A DNA stretch of 64,000 bases from Hemicordylus capensis. Its lineage: Eukaryota; Chordata; Lepidosauria; Squamata; Cordylidae. The stretch lies in contig NC_069659.1 in the NCBI RefSeq assembly GCF_027244095.1, forward strand, positions 358,603,250-358,667,249, written 5' to 3'. This document shows positions 1 to 11,000 of the stretch, piece after piece. The position numbers and the translations under genes were made by a program. Below the pieces are notes generated by a model that saw nothing but the letters and a program-made list of their open reading frames with translations, did not search any database and was not told where the DNA came from. Numbering within the stretch: position 1 is the stretch's first letter; the number at the start of each line of letters is the position of its first letter.

Positions 1-195
1 TATTTAGCAGGGGGAGAGCAACAGGCCCTATCCATCCCCAGCACAGTACCCCTCCAGTGCTGGTGTCTATCTTATGTTTCATTTTAGATTGTGAGCCCTT
101 TGGGGACAGGGAGCCATCCTATCTGTCTATCATTTATCTATGTAAACTGCTTTGGACACTTTTGTTAAAAAAAACCAGTCTATAAATATTTGTTG
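1..195 (+). repeat. SINE/LINE 3'-tail repeat (tail family A)
   Basis: The block reads as a run of 'gggggagagcaac', 'tgtgagccctttggggaca' and 'tgtaaactgctttgga'. The same ordered motifs recur at about 20355, 28565 and, reversed, 50976. Better copies end in a (TAA)n tail, as expected of a LINE 3' end or a LINE-mobilised SINE of lizards. I cannot name the family with certainty; L2-like is my best guess. Its left end is cut by the window edge. Confidence 0.6.
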
Positions 196-199
196 TGAT

Positions 200-2130
200 A
201 GTAGCTGTATCCCAGATTTCAGGAAAGCTGATTTTAATGAGTTCAGAGAAAAATTAGGTAGCTCCATGGCTAGAAATCCTTCAGGGGAAAGGACTCTAAG
301 AGAGCGGGGAGATTCTGAAGGCCCAATGGCAAGCCATTCCCATGGGAGTTGGGAGACATCTCAAGAAAGCCTCCTGGATGCACAGACAGCCCTCTGAGCA
401 GACACAAAAAGACATGTATAGACTGTGGAAGGGGGGGGGGCAAAAAAGCCCAGGAAGAGTGCCCAGAAGTGGCCGGAATCTGCAGGAGAGCTGAGGCGCA
501 GGAGGAGTGGAGGCTTGCAAGGAATGCCAGACGCAACAAAGAGGGCTTTTATGGATATGTTTGGAACAAGAGGAAGGTCAAGGAAGCGGCAGGTCTGCTG
601 CCTGGAGAAGACAGAGAGCTGGTAATGGGTGACCCAGAGAAGGAGGCAGAGCTGCTTAACACGGATTTTGCATCTCTGCCTTCTCCCACAAGGCAAATGT
701 GGCCCAGCTGCGCACATGAAGACAGGAGGGAAACATAAGATAGGTAAACAGAACACCTAGCTACCTTACATGAGTTTGAGCCTTCATGTCCAGATACATT
801 CCATCTCCTCCAGGACTGAGGGAACTTGCAAAGGGGGTCTCAGAGAGCTGCTGTTGGCCAACTTTGAGAACTCCCAGAAGTGCCAGAAGACTAGAGATGA
901 GCACCGGTTGTCCCTGGCTGACACCCCCAGCAAGGAGGCTGCACTGGTGCGGCGAGCAGTCTAGTGGGACATAGCTTCTCAATTACCAGCACTGGTGCAC
1001 CAGAGGGAAGCAGCAACTGGGGAGCCCTCTGTGTCACCTGGAAACATGCGGCAAGGGTTGTGCAGACCTTGGGGCCACATTTCCAGAGGGCTTCCTGAGG
1101 AAAGGGAGGGAGGGCTCCAAAACCCACCACTCCCCTGCTGCTGCACCTAGGGAATTCTGAGCACGCTCTCTCGCTGCACCTTGTGCAGCTTTGCTCTGTA
1201 TGCCCCAATCTTCAGGAAAGGGCAGAAGGAACCGCTGGGAACCCACAGACCGGTCAGCATGAGGTTGATACTCGACAAGGTTCTAGGACAATCATGGAGC
1301 AGTCGAGTCTGTGAGGGCAGAAAAGGGATGAGGTGGTGACTAGGAGCCAGCATGGCTTGGACATGGAGAAGTCAGGCCAGACTAATCTTATCTCCTTTCT
1401 TGATAGAATGAGGAGTCTAGTAGATCATTAGAATGCTGTGGACATAGGGGGTATCTTGATTCCAGCAGAGCACTTGACAAACTCTCCCGTGATACCCTTG
1501 TTGACAAGATAAGAAGAGTACAGCTGGGCGAATGCACCCAACGGCTGCTCACTGAAGGCTTCACACCATCCTGGAAAGAGGGGATGGGTGGAGTGCTGCG
1601 TGGTTCTGTCCTGGGCCTCGTGCTGTTCAATACTTGTATAAAGGATTTGCAGTGGGGAGTGAAGGGGATGCTTTTCAAATCAGTAGGCAACATGAAGCTG
1701 GGGCGGGGGATAGCAAACAACTTAAGCTTTGAATCGCAATCCTATTAGGACAGGCTCAAACACTGGGCCAAAACCAACAAGATGAAGCTCAACAGAGATA
1801 AATGTCAAGTCCTGCATTTGGAAAGAAAAATCAAATGCACAGCTATAGGATGGATTAGACCTGTCTTGGCAGCAGTACATGTGACAGGGTCACAAGTGTC
1901 TTAGTGGACAACAAGTTGGAATTGAGCCAAAAGTGTGACGCAGCGGCTAAAAAAGCTAATGTAATCCCTGGTGGCACTAGGAGAAGCATAGGGTCCAGAT
2001 CACAAGAAGTAATTGTTCTACTCTATTCTGCACTGGCCAGACGTCACTTGGAATGTTGTGTCCAATTCTGGGCCCCATATTTTAAACTGGAAGGGGTTCA
2101 GAAAAGGGCAACCAAGACAGGAAAGGCTCT
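200..2130 (+). mobile_element. Old, heavily decayed CR1/L3-type LINE
   Basis: Translated stretches match the order of a CR1-clade second ORF. Near 530-680 is the linker before the reverse transcriptase (GFYGYVWNKRK, then a 'DPEKEAELLNTDFASL' stretch). Near 1440-1720 are finger and palm remnants including 'GSVLGLVLFN'. Near 1770-1830 is the segment seen as 'KCQVLHL'. From about 1900 to 2120 comes the C-terminal region. Stops and frameshifts occur throughout, so it is non-functional. It is much more diverged than the CR1 copies at 16 kb and 52 kb, so it is probably an older subfamily. The exact ends are uncertain. Confidence 0.65.
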
Positions 2131-2949
2131 TGGTTGACCAAGTGCAAGTCCTGCATTTGGGGGGGGGGACTTCCTTTGCTCTCCTTGTTGCAGGGGAGAT
2201 ACTTTGGTCATGCTGGCTTCTGGCACCAGGATGGCCCAACTGTAAGCAAGTATGAGGAGGCCAACGTGTCCCTGTCCGGAAACCCTCCTATCAAGGCAGT
2301 CTCATGGGAAGCTGGAAGGAGTTGAGGGGATCCAAGCCCTGAACTTGCAGGCTGAGAGGTGGCCTCTCCTCTCTGTGGCCCTTGCAGGCAGGCAGCTGCC
2401 CATCCACTCCAGGAAGGGAAGCGGGGAAGCCATCCCCCAGCCTCTTCCTTCTCTTCCTGGACTGACTGAAGGGGGGTGCATGGGGCAGCCTCCCCCTTCG
2501 CACAGAGAGCTGCCTGCCTCTGGGTCAGCCTTCACTTGCCCCCACCCCGGCCAGCAGCTCCCTTAGAGGTCGCCACACAGGAGATGGCTGGCCCCTTGGA
2601 CCACCAGCTCTTCCTTTCCAAAGCAGGGAGCTCCTGCTGTTTGCCCCAAACCCTGCAAGGGGGAGGCGACTCCGCTGACAGAGAAGGGCTCCCTGCATCT
2701 CCAGGGAGATGGGGACCAGCCAGGGCCACAGCAGAGGGGCTACAAGGGGGCTTCGGATTCCATCCGAGCCGCAGGCTAAGACCAGAAAGCGAATCTGCTT
2801 TCTCCCCCCGTCAGCCCAAGAGCTGCTCCTCCACACCCCCGCCCCGAGTAACCTAAACCAACCAACCAACCCCTCCAGCCTCAGGATTGGCAGAGAGGCT
2901 GCCTCCCGCCGGCCAGCCCCCTGGGACGGGCAGCTGCGCTTCCTTCACT
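2131..2949. other. Intergenic, no gene seen
   Basis: GC-rich sequence with short homopolymer G runs and no credible exon, repeat end or RNA gene. It leads into the HES1 CpG island. Confidence 0.5.
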
Positions 2950-3493
2950 TCGGGCAGGGTCTTGCTTGAAGCGAACAGGCCGTCAAAATGACCGCCCCCG
3001 CCCCCGAAAAAGCGCAAGGCGGGAGAGGCAGCCTGGCCACGCAAAGGACCCTGCGCGGGGTGAGGGCGCGGCCCGGCAGCCTCCTCTGCGACCAGGCCGG
3101 GGCTGGGGGCGGCGGGCGCCTCTCCGACGGCATCAGCAGCAGCAGCAGCAGCCCAGCCAAGACCCCCTACAGCGGCGGCTGGCAATGCGGGCCTGTTCGG
3201 AGTCTGGGCTAAATCGCCGCCGAAGAGTCCTATATCAGGCGTCAGAGAGACAGATAAAATGAACGCATAAGAGCGCCCCCCCCCCGGGCGAGGAGGCCCA
3301 CAGCTCAGAGGGAGGACCGAGGCCTCGAGCAGGCACCGGCGCCGCCAACCTGGCAGGAATCAGACCCGGCTGGCGCGTTTAAACCCAAAGTTTGCTGCAA
3401 GGACTTCCAAGGCGGTCAATCAAAGCACCGAGGCCAGCCTCTCCCCCCGCCCCGATTTGGGGAGCAACGAGTCGGCCTCTCTGCCAGGGGTCC

Positions 3494-3494
<1 letters not shown>

Positions 3495-3533
<39 letters not shown>
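3495..3533 (+). repeat. (GCT)13 trinucleotide repeat
   Basis: Thirteen uninterrupted GCT units (CAG on the opposite strand) lie about 1.8 kb upstream of the HES1 start codon inside the CpG island. They are not within a supported exon. A shorter CAG run is at 3131-3150. Confidence 0.95.
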
Positions 3534-3534
<1 letters not shown>

Positions 3535-4725
3535 GCAGAGGAAGGTTGCCCTCCAGCCCAGTGTCCCCCAGTCCGGGCCAGGCAAGGCAGCGCCGCGTTA
3601 CTCGGCGAAGCTGCTGTTGTGTTGGGGGCGGGGGGCACTGAGATCGCCCCCCCCCCCCGTTCTCCCTTTGCCAGGCACCGGCAGCTGCAAGCCCCCCCCC
3701 CCCCCCCGCCCCGAGCCGGGGTCCCTGGAAGCCGGGTGGAGGAGCGGGGCGGCTGGGGGTGTGGAGCAGGCCAGGCAGGGTCCCCTCCACCTCGTGCCCT
3801 CTTCCCTTCCCTGGCCTGGAAGAAGCCGGCCGCATTCCTGACTTCCCGCCCTGAAAGGCGGGGTTTTCCCAGGCTCTGAGGCGGCAGCTGCTGCGGCGGC
3901 GGCCGGCCCCCCTCTCTCCTTGCTTCCGTCCAAGCCGCCGCCGCCGGCCGCGCCAAGCCAAGCAGCACACCGCCCGCCCCTCGCTCCCTAACCCTTCGCG
4001 GGCAGCGGCGGCAATGAAGCTTCCCGACACGTGCTCGGGCTCCAGGCCCCGCGGGCAGCTCCCCTTCTTCCCTCCTCCCTGCGCGCCGCGTCCTCGCTCG
4101 CTCGCTCACGGTGCGCTTGCTAGGGCAAGGAGGGGACTACCTCTCTTACGCCCCCCCCGCCCCGCCCCTCTCGGAACTCTCCCGACACCTCCACCCTCGT
4201 CGGGGCGGGGGCGCTGCTGCGGGCTCCTGACGGCGACCCACACGCGAGAGCCCTGCCGCTGCCGCCCCTGCCTTGAGGCCGGCTCGCCGCCTCTGTTGAC
4301 CCTCCGCCTTGCCTGCAGCCTGCATTATTGCTGGAGAGCGGGCGGGGAGGCGGCGGCGGCGGGGTCTGCTTCAGCCGCTTCCACCCCTGGCCAAATGGCC
4401 CCGCTCCTCCAGCTCCCAAGAGCGTTTTGCGGAGGGTCTCCCCCTTGAGTCTTGGACCGACGACCCTCTCGTGGCCGGCGATCTTACTTGACCCTTTCAA
4501 AATCAGACACCCCGTCCCTTAGTATATTTCTAGGAGAGGAAGAACTCGCAAGCAGAGGCCGGGAAAGGGCGGGCGGGCGAGCGCCACAAGCCCGAGCCAG
4601 CCTCCCGGACAACCGCGGCGGCGGCGGCAGTCTCAGCTGTAGTGGTGGCTTGCAGCGCGGCAAGGGTTAAAGAGGGCGCTTGATTGACAGGACGGCCTCT
4701 GGTGCCCGGAGCCCAGGCGTGCGCC

Positions 4726-4807
4726 ATTGGCCGCCGGTCGTTGTGCCAGGCAGCCAATGGGTGGGCGCCGTCCACGAGCGGGGCCGCGTGCCTCCCTCTC
4801 CCATTGG
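4726..4807 (+). promoter_or_regulatory. Three CCAAT boxes (NF-Y type)
   Basis: ATTGG at 4726-4730, CCAAT at 4754-4758 and ATTGG at 4803-4807 lie 70-150 bp upstream of the TATA box. Their spacing of roughly 30-45 bp is usual for NF-Y driven vertebrate promoters. Confidence 0.65.
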
Positions 4808-4819
4808 CTGAAAGTCACT

Positions 4820-4849
4820 GTGGGAAAGAAAGTTTGGGAAGTTTCACAC
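4820..4849 (+). promoter_or_regulatory. Paired RBPJ/CSL sites (Notch response element) of HES1
   Basis: GTGGGAA at 4820-4826 and TTCACAC at 4843-4849 face each other head to head with 16 bp between them. This is the Su(H) paired-site layout that lets two Notch/RBPJ/Mastermind complexes dimerise. A third TTTGGGAA element lies between them at 4833-4840. The order and spacing agree with my recollection of the mouse Hes1 promoter. It lies 25 bp upstream of the TATA box. Confidence 0.88.
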
Positions 4850-4873
4850 GAGCCGTTCGCGTGCAGCGCAGGC

Positions 4874-4881
4874 TATAAATA
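4874..4881 (+). promoter_or_regulatory. HES1 TATA box
   Basis: TATAAATA lies in a very GC-rich setting just downstream of the RBPJ pair. It predicts transcription start near 4902-4910 and a 5' UTR of about 380 bases. Confidence 0.88.
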
Positions 4882-5288
4882 GCGGCCGCCAGGCAGGGAG
4901 CCGGCCGGGATTTCGCCGGCCGCGCAGGGCGAGCGCTCCGACAGGCGCTGCAGGCAGGCAGGCAGGCGAGCGAGCGAGCGCCACCGCCGAGTCTAGACCG
5001 CGTGTCTGCTCAGTCCGCGCGCAAGCGGTCTCGAGAACCGGTAGCGGCAGTGCCGCCTTCCTCCTCCTCCTCGTTCTTCTCCCTTTCCCCCGCCGCGACG
5101 GCGGTTCAGGATTGCAGCTCAGCTGACGCCGGCCCGACGCGCGTCTGTGCACCCAGCAGGCTGCCAGTGTCGCCGGTGCCTCTGCCCTGCATCGGATCGC
5201 TCGGCGGCGGGCGAGGCTCACCATTGGGGTCCGCTACCAGCAGGCGAGCCTGGGGCGCGCCGCCGCCGCCTCCTCCTCGGGGGCCAGG

Positions 5289-7619
5289 ATGCCGGCGGAC
5301 CTGATGGAGAAGACCTCCTCGTCGCCAGTGGCGGCCACCCCGGCCAGCGTGCACGCCACGCCGGACAAGCCCCGCACGGCTTCGGACCACCGGAAGGTAA
5401 CGAGAGAGCCGGCGGGCCGGCTGCGGCGCCGCGCGGGAGGGTTGCGCGTGGCTGGGCTCGGGCCGCGCCTCTCGCTGGCGGGGCAGGGGCTGACGCTGGC
5501 TCGCTCTCCCTCCCTCCCTCCCTGCCTCCCTTGCAGTCGTCCAAGCCCATCATGGAGAAGAGGCGGCGGGCGCGGATCAACGAGAGCCTGGGGCAGCTGA
5601 AGACCCTCATCCTGGACGCCCTCAAGAAGGATGTAAGTGGCAGGGAGGGGCCCTGGGGTCGCCCTTGCCCCGCCACCCGCTCCAGAGGGCCCGCGCCTTT
5701 TTTCCTGGGAAGGGAGCCCGGCTACACGCCCGGGAGCTCGGCGCGCGTGTGTAGGGACCTCTCTGAACCGCCCCAGGACGCGAAAGGCGAGGATGCACAC
5801 GACCAATCTACCCGGCCTCCCAGAGAGCCCTTGGACAAAATGGGTGTTGTTGTTGCCAGAATACCTCCTATTCCCTGCCACCCGGAAGGCCACTATCTGC
5901 ACAACAACGGCCCTGCAAGGCAGGCTCCCCTGGCTGTGCTTGATGCGTTTCATAGAGTAGTTATTCAAGCTCCTTGTCGGCCTCCTGGTTTCTGAGGCGC
6001 TCGGCTCGGGACAAAGTGCACTGAGAGTTTGGTAGCTTTGGGGCGGCTGAGGTGTGGGTCCGCCAGGTGGATCCCTCCTGCGCTGCTGTGCTGTGAGCCG
6101 GGAGAGGGCACCTGCCTGCCCCTCTTGTGCATCTTTGGGAGGGAGGGAGGGCGGGAGGGGAAGCACCCTGCCTTGTGGTCTCTCTTCTGGAATCTCTGGC
6201 ACTAGAGCCAGGCGGGGGAGCTGCACAGCTGCATTGCAGCCCCCCCTTGACATCATGGGACCAGCCACCCCCACGTGCCTTCCCATGCCCGAGCTGCCCC
6301 CACTCTGACGCGCCTCCTCCTCTTCCTTTGCTTTGCAGAGTTCCCGGCACTCGAAACTGGAGAAGGCGGACATATTAGAAATGACAGTCAAGCATCTGCG
6401 GAGCCTGCAGCGGGTCCAGATGACTGGTGAGTGGCCGGGCGGGGGTCCTCCCCTGCCTGCCCCAGGTGGTCTCTTCCAGACTTCCGCCTGTGGCTTTGAA
6501 TGCCATTCAGGCTGCATTTTCCTGACTGCTTTCCCAGGCTTGGCCTATTACTTATGGCCACAACTCCCAAGTTGTTGCTGTTCCAGAAAAGCAGCGGTGG
6601 GGGGGGTGTGGAGAAGGGAGGCTTGCAGGCAGGTGGGGGGGTGATGGGACAGGGAGGGGACGAGCAGCCAGTGGAGGGAGGGGTCCTCCTCATCGTGCTG
6701 CTGAGGGATTAGAGAGTTGTCTCCGCCTGCCCGCCCACCTGCCCGCCGATCCTCCCTGGGGGAGCTCCTGTCTTCTCTTCCTGCGTGTGTGCCTTGGACA
6801 GAGAGAGGAGGGGTGCTCTCCCTGAGCTCAGCCGGGTGACTTCCCTCTGGGGAGGAGAGGAGCCTCCCCTCAAGGGCTGGGGCTGTGGCTCTGTATGGCC
6901 CCCCTCACGCGCCAGCTAGGTAGACAGGAGGAAGGCCCTGGAAGAGAGCAGCCCCACCCCACCCCACCCCACCCCGAGTGGGGCACGGGAGTCTCTTCCC
7001 GACAGTCAGCCGCTTCTTGCCTTCCTCTCTTGCAGCTGCTCTGAGCACAGACCCCACCGTGCTGGGCAAGTACCGGGCCGGCTTCAACGAGTGTGTGAAC
7101 GAGGTGACCCGCTTCCTCTCCACCTGCGAGGGGGTCAACACGGAGGTCCGGACGCGCCTGCTTGGACACCTGGCCAGCTGCATGAGTCAGATCAACGCCA
7201 TGAACTACCCTCCCCCGCAGCCGCCGCAGCCGCCACCCCCTCCCCCCGGGGCCCCGCATGGCCCCTCCTTTGGGCAGCCCCTGGTGCAAATCCCCACTGG
7301 CGCCGCCGCACCCCCTGCTGGCAACGCGGTGCCCTGCAAGCTGGGCAGCCCCGCTGGGGAAAGCGCCGCCCAGGTCTACGGAGGCTTCCAGCTGGTGCCT
7401 GCCTCCGACGGGCAGTTTGCCTTCCTCATCCCCAACACGGCCTTTGCGCCCCATGGCAACGCTGTCATCCCCCTCTACGCCAGCGGGGGAGTGGGCTCGG
7501 GGATGCCCCCTGCTGCCGCCACCGCTGCTGCTGCCGCCGCCGCCGCCACCTCCGCAGCCCTGTCTCCTGGCTCTGGCGCCCCTTCACTCCCTGCAGACTC
7601 GGTCTGGAGACCTTGGTGA
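5289..7619 (+). CDS. HES1: HES1, bHLH-Orange transcriptional repressor
   Basis: The protein is 291 residues, encoded by four exons: 5289-5396, 5537-5632, 6339-6426 and 7036-7619 (876 bp). All three introns are GT-AG (140, 706 and 609 bp). The start is MPADLMEK with A at -3. Residues 37-96 are the bHLH domain, with the family's proline in the basic region (P40) followed by EKRRRARIN. The Orange domain covers about 107-150 ([15 protein letters not shown]). Next are a Pro-rich stretch, a '[17 protein letters not shown]' block and an Ala tract. The C-terminus is WRPW, which recruits Groucho/TLE corepressors. HES1 is a Notch target that represses proneural genes and its own promoter in the nucleus. 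The bHLH and Orange domains match HES1 far better than HES4. The neighbouring CPN2/GP5-like LRR gene also supports HES1. Confidence 0.96.
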
Positions 7620-7857
7620 GAGGCCTGGAGCTGCGGCTTCCTGCCTGTGGACTTGCGTGGAGCAGGAGCCTCTGGGGTCTTGGATTGCTGGCCTGTGTGT
7701 GTGGCTGGGTCTCCCTGGGAGTAGGAGCTGAGCGCCACCTTAGCGCTCTGGCTGTAAATAGTATCTGCTGTTCATACTGGATTGTGCCTTCGTTTGTACC
7801 ATGGCAACCCTTGTACTCTCTCCTCCTTCCTCTTTCCTTGGTTGCCTGCATGGATGC

Positions 7858-7860
<3 letters not shown>

Positions 7861-7889
<29 letters not shown>
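7861..7889 (+). repeat. (GT)n microsatellite in the HES1 3' UTR
   Basis: About 14 uninterrupted GT units. Confidence 0.95.
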
Positions 7890-7890
<1 letters not shown>

Positions 7891-7954
7891 CATTGCACCA
7901 AGTTCTTCTCCCCTTTGTCTGTCTTCACTCTCCTTTTTTTTTTTTTAAAGTGAC

Positions 7955-7962
7955 ACCAAAGA
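7955..7962 (+). promoter_or_regulatory. miR-9-5p seed match (8-mer) in the HES1 3' UTR
   Basis: ACCAAAGA is complementary to miR-9-5p nucleotides 2-8, with A opposite nucleotide 1. miR-9 control of Hes1 mRNA is established in mouse neural progenitors. The match here is direct; its use in this species is inferred. Confidence 0.7.
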
Positions 7963-8024
7963 TCTATCTGTCTGTTCTTAAACAAAAGAAACCTTTTCTT
8001 CCTTTTTGGAAGTTGTTTGACAAA

Positions 8025-8030
8025 AATAAA
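8025..8030 (+). terminator. HES1: HES1 poly(A) signal AATAAA
   Basis: Canonical AATAAA about 400 bases after the stop codon, followed by a G/GT-rich stretch at 8048-8066 that fits a downstream cleavage element. Confidence 0.88.
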
Positions 8031-11000
8031 AGACCTTTAGCTTCTTGTGGGGGGTGTGTGTCAGTGACAGTTGTGTGCTGCTCTGAGGCTCCCCGAAGGG
8101 GAAGGATGCAGAGGCCTGAATGTGGCAGCTTGATGCAGAAGATGCTTCTCGGGCCTGGGCTTGCCCTGGCTCTGCTCTCCGGGTGTTCTGTCCTGGGTGT
8201 GTGGCTGGCCACTGAGGGCCAAAAAGCATGTTATGCAGTGCGGGGGGTGGTGGATGAGGGGGATCTCTGGTCAAGTCTCCTGGTAGTTGGCTTTCAAACA
8301 AACAAACTTGAAAGCTGGTGCAAGGACTGCTGAATTTGGAGCAATGAGAGACCCAAAGTCCCAGGTTCAGCCTCTGGGAGCTGCAGGGAAAAGAGATCTC
8401 TGAGAGCAGGAGTGGGATCGGTGCCTCGGAGAGTGCCTGCCAGTCCGGGGCCGGGTAGGCGGACTGGACTGGAGAGACCGATGCTCTGACGCGGCGCCCG
8501 AAGGTGGCTTTGGATGGTCCGTTCCAAGATGCCTTCTGTGAATAGTGCTATCTGTGCACATGGCACTATTTGAAAAATGGGAAGGCAGGTCTCTGCCCTG
8601 AGGGGCTTACAGGAGGAAGGAGAAGGCAATGGAGATGGGCTAAGCAGGGAGAGGTGGTGTAACTTCAGGGACAGGGACTTGGGCTTCGTGATAACAGGGC
8701 CTGGGGGCTGAGGTGTTGTGCTGAAACCTGCATGGATAAGGGTTTTTTTGAGGGGGGCAGGAGACCTCCATGCCACCATCCTGAAGGAGCAGGCAGCCTG
8801 TGGCTGAAGGCAGGAGAGCAACAGGAGGGCAGGCAGAGCAAGGCCCTGGAGGGGCCCCGGAGGGCAGGCAGTGGTGCACCGAAAGGCTTTTGGGGCCACC
8901 CACCCACCATCTTTAATGCAACCACACCGCTTGGGTTAAAAGACTAAAAAGGATTGGGGGACCCCCGGGGAGTGTAGAGGCCCCTGGACCTCTGAGGGCA
9001 GGAGCTGCTGCTGACCCCAGGAGTGGACAGGAAGCCAGTGCAGGGCTCAGAAGCCTGGTAGGATGACGAGGCGGTCAGAGAGAGAGAGAGAGAGAGGGAG
9101 AGGTGCGCCCGGGAGGAGAAGGTGGCAGCAGTCACGGGGAGAGGTGACCAGCCAGGGTGCATGGAGTGGAAGGAGCCCTGCCCTTTGACAGTTCTGGGGG
9201 CTCACAGGAAGAGGGCAAGGCCCAGAAACCTGGAGCCTGTTCAGCAGGGTGGAGCGTGGCAGAGGGGAGGAAAGAGGAGGCCTCCACTCTCCACATCGGG
9301 GCTTCAGACCATGAAGCATCTGATCAGGTGGAGGGAGACGCTGCTGGGCAGAGAGGTGGCTCTGGTTCCCATGGACGTGTCGAGGTGGTCCTGAGCACCT
9401 TGGCTTGGGACGGGGAGGAGGAGGAGGAGGTCGTCACCCAGGGACAGCTGCAGAGAGAGGAAAGAGGCAAGACCAGAGGCGAGCGGGAACAGAAGAACTT
9501 CTCCCTGTGGGAACCCTGGAAGCACAATTAAGTAGGAAGGTGTGTGGGGGGGGGGGTGAGCAAGGGAGCAGACTGTGTCCTGCAGCAGAGAAGTCTCACT
9601 GGATCAGAGCAGGACCAAGACCTTTGGGTCTGGCACTTGGCGAAGGCAGGGAGGGGCCTGGAGTGGGTCAAAGTCTGGGCGGGTTTCAAGAGCCGAAAGG
9701 AAGTCCAAGAAAGGGGAGGAAGCAGCTCCTGGAGTGTGGGGAGGGAGGGAGGGAGGAGCGTGGCTAGTGGCAGCAGGGCAGGAGCCAGAGGGCGCAGGGG
9801 TCAAGGGGGCAGGTGGAGGGAGTTGGGAGGGGAGAGGAGGGCCGAGTCAGTAGAACTGGCACCTCGAAACCTAGGACACGGCCTTGGACCTCTTGGTCCC
9901 GCTCTGCCAGGTTCCAGCCAGGAGGCTTCCCCAGCCAGGGAGTGAACCTGGGACCCTCTGCAGGCAGGCAGGCAGGCAGCTGCTCCGTGCCTCAGCTGTG
10001 GCCCCTTCCCCCAAGGGGGACATCCCCCGGCAGAAGGGGGCTGGGTGTGCTGGCCAGCTCCTGTCTGTCCGGGCAGGGCGTAGCTATGATTGAGTGGAGG
10101 GGTTCAAAGAACCCGGGCCACCCAGCTCCTGAGAGCCCCCCAGCGCCACCCCTCCCTCCTTTCTTCATCATCCCCCGCACTCCGAGGAGGGGCTGCCAGG
10201 GAAGGGGCGGACGTGGGCCCTCTGCCCTAGCTACACCCCTGAGCCTGGGTGTCTCCGCCATGGAGGGCCCCTGCAACGGCCTGCCCGGCTGCCTTGGCAG
10301 GTTTCTGCCCCAGCGATCGCTGCCTGAAAGGGAGCTCAGGTGCATCCCCCACCGGCACGCTTCCTTTCCAGGATGTTTCATCCCCCCCCCTCATGATTTA
10401 ACACCCACCGCATCTGGTTGTGATCAGGCCCCGCCGTTTCCTTTGCCGCCCTAATACCAAAACCATGTGGAGGTGGAGCTGAGCAGGCCAGCACCAGCAG
10501 CCCCCCCCCGCCGCTCCCCCCCCGTGCCCCTCCCTTGGTCATGCTCCATTTGCAGCAGGCGAGATGTGGAGCCAGATAAAGGGGCCGGGTCGGGTTTCCG
10601 TTCCCAGGGCTGCCCCCCCCCCCACCCAGGAGCCTCAGTCACTCCAGGCAGCAGCTTGGGGGGGGGGGGAGAGACCGCCTGCACCTCCCTTCCTCTCTTC
10701 CTCCTCGCCCCACGAAGCAGAGGCGGCTGGATTCCCTCTGGAGCAGCCAGGTGCCTGCCCTCCTCCAGGTGTTGGGGAAGGAATGTTGTGCTTGCGGGGG
10801 GGGGGGGCTTCCCGCCAGTACAGGCCTCCCGCCTTGGAAGGACCCGAGGGCACGCACTGGGGAGGGGCCTTTGGGGGCGCCTCCCTCCCTGGTGGCCAGG
10901 ATTTTCTCGGCCCCTCCACCAGACGGGGCTTTGTCCCCCTGCCCCACAGGCAAGGCTTGAGTCAAGAGGCAGGCCTGGGCTTGGAGACACTGCTCCCCCC

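Larger units (their letters stand above)
4585..4852 (+). promoter_or_regulatory. Three N-box motifs (CACNAG) upstream of HES1
   Basis: CACAAG at 4585-4590, CACGAG at 4773-4778 and CACGAG at 4847-4852 fit the N-box that HES-family repressors bind. HES1 is known to repress its own promoter through such sites and so oscillate. The third N-box overlaps the end of the paired RBPJ site, so activation by Notch and self-repression could compete there. The motif matches are seen; occupancy is inferred. Confidence 0.55.
2950..5650. promoter_or_regulatory. CpG island over the HES1 5' region
   Basis: CpG dinucleotides are dense from about 2.95 kb through exon 2 of HES1, with many C and G homopolymer runs and GC-box-like GGGCGG motifs. 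The island extends more than 1.9 kb upstream of the TATA box. The upstream part holds two CAG/CTG tracts (3131-3150 and 3495-3533). Open frames here run through homopolymers on both strands and look like composition artefacts. An unmethylated developmental-gene promoter island is the likely identity; this is inferred from base composition only. Confidence 0.7.
7620..8050 (+). other. HES1: HES1 3' UTR
   Basis: It runs from the TGA stop to just past the poly(A) signal at 8025-8030. It contains a Pumilio-type TGTAAATA at 7753-7760, a (GT)n tract at 7861-7889, and a perfect 8-mer match to the miR-9-5p seed at 7955-7962. Short, unstable 3' UTRs suit an oscillating transcript. The cleavage point is inferred from the signal and the downstream GT-rich stretch at about 8048-8066. 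Confidence 0.8.

Noticed and set aside
3379-4109. Minus-strand frames with poly-Gln or poly-Ser near HES1
   Set aside because: The runs come from the (GCT)13 tract; nothing else supports a gene there.
5234-6517. 427-residue open frame on the minus strand across HES1
   Set aside because: It is antisense to the HES1 exons and introns. It has no domain, and GC-rich sequence with few stops explains it.
5289-7619. HES4 rather than HES1
   Set aside because: The N-terminus, the long Pro/Ala C-terminal region, the GQFAFLIPN block and the neighbouring LRR gene all fit HES1 better.
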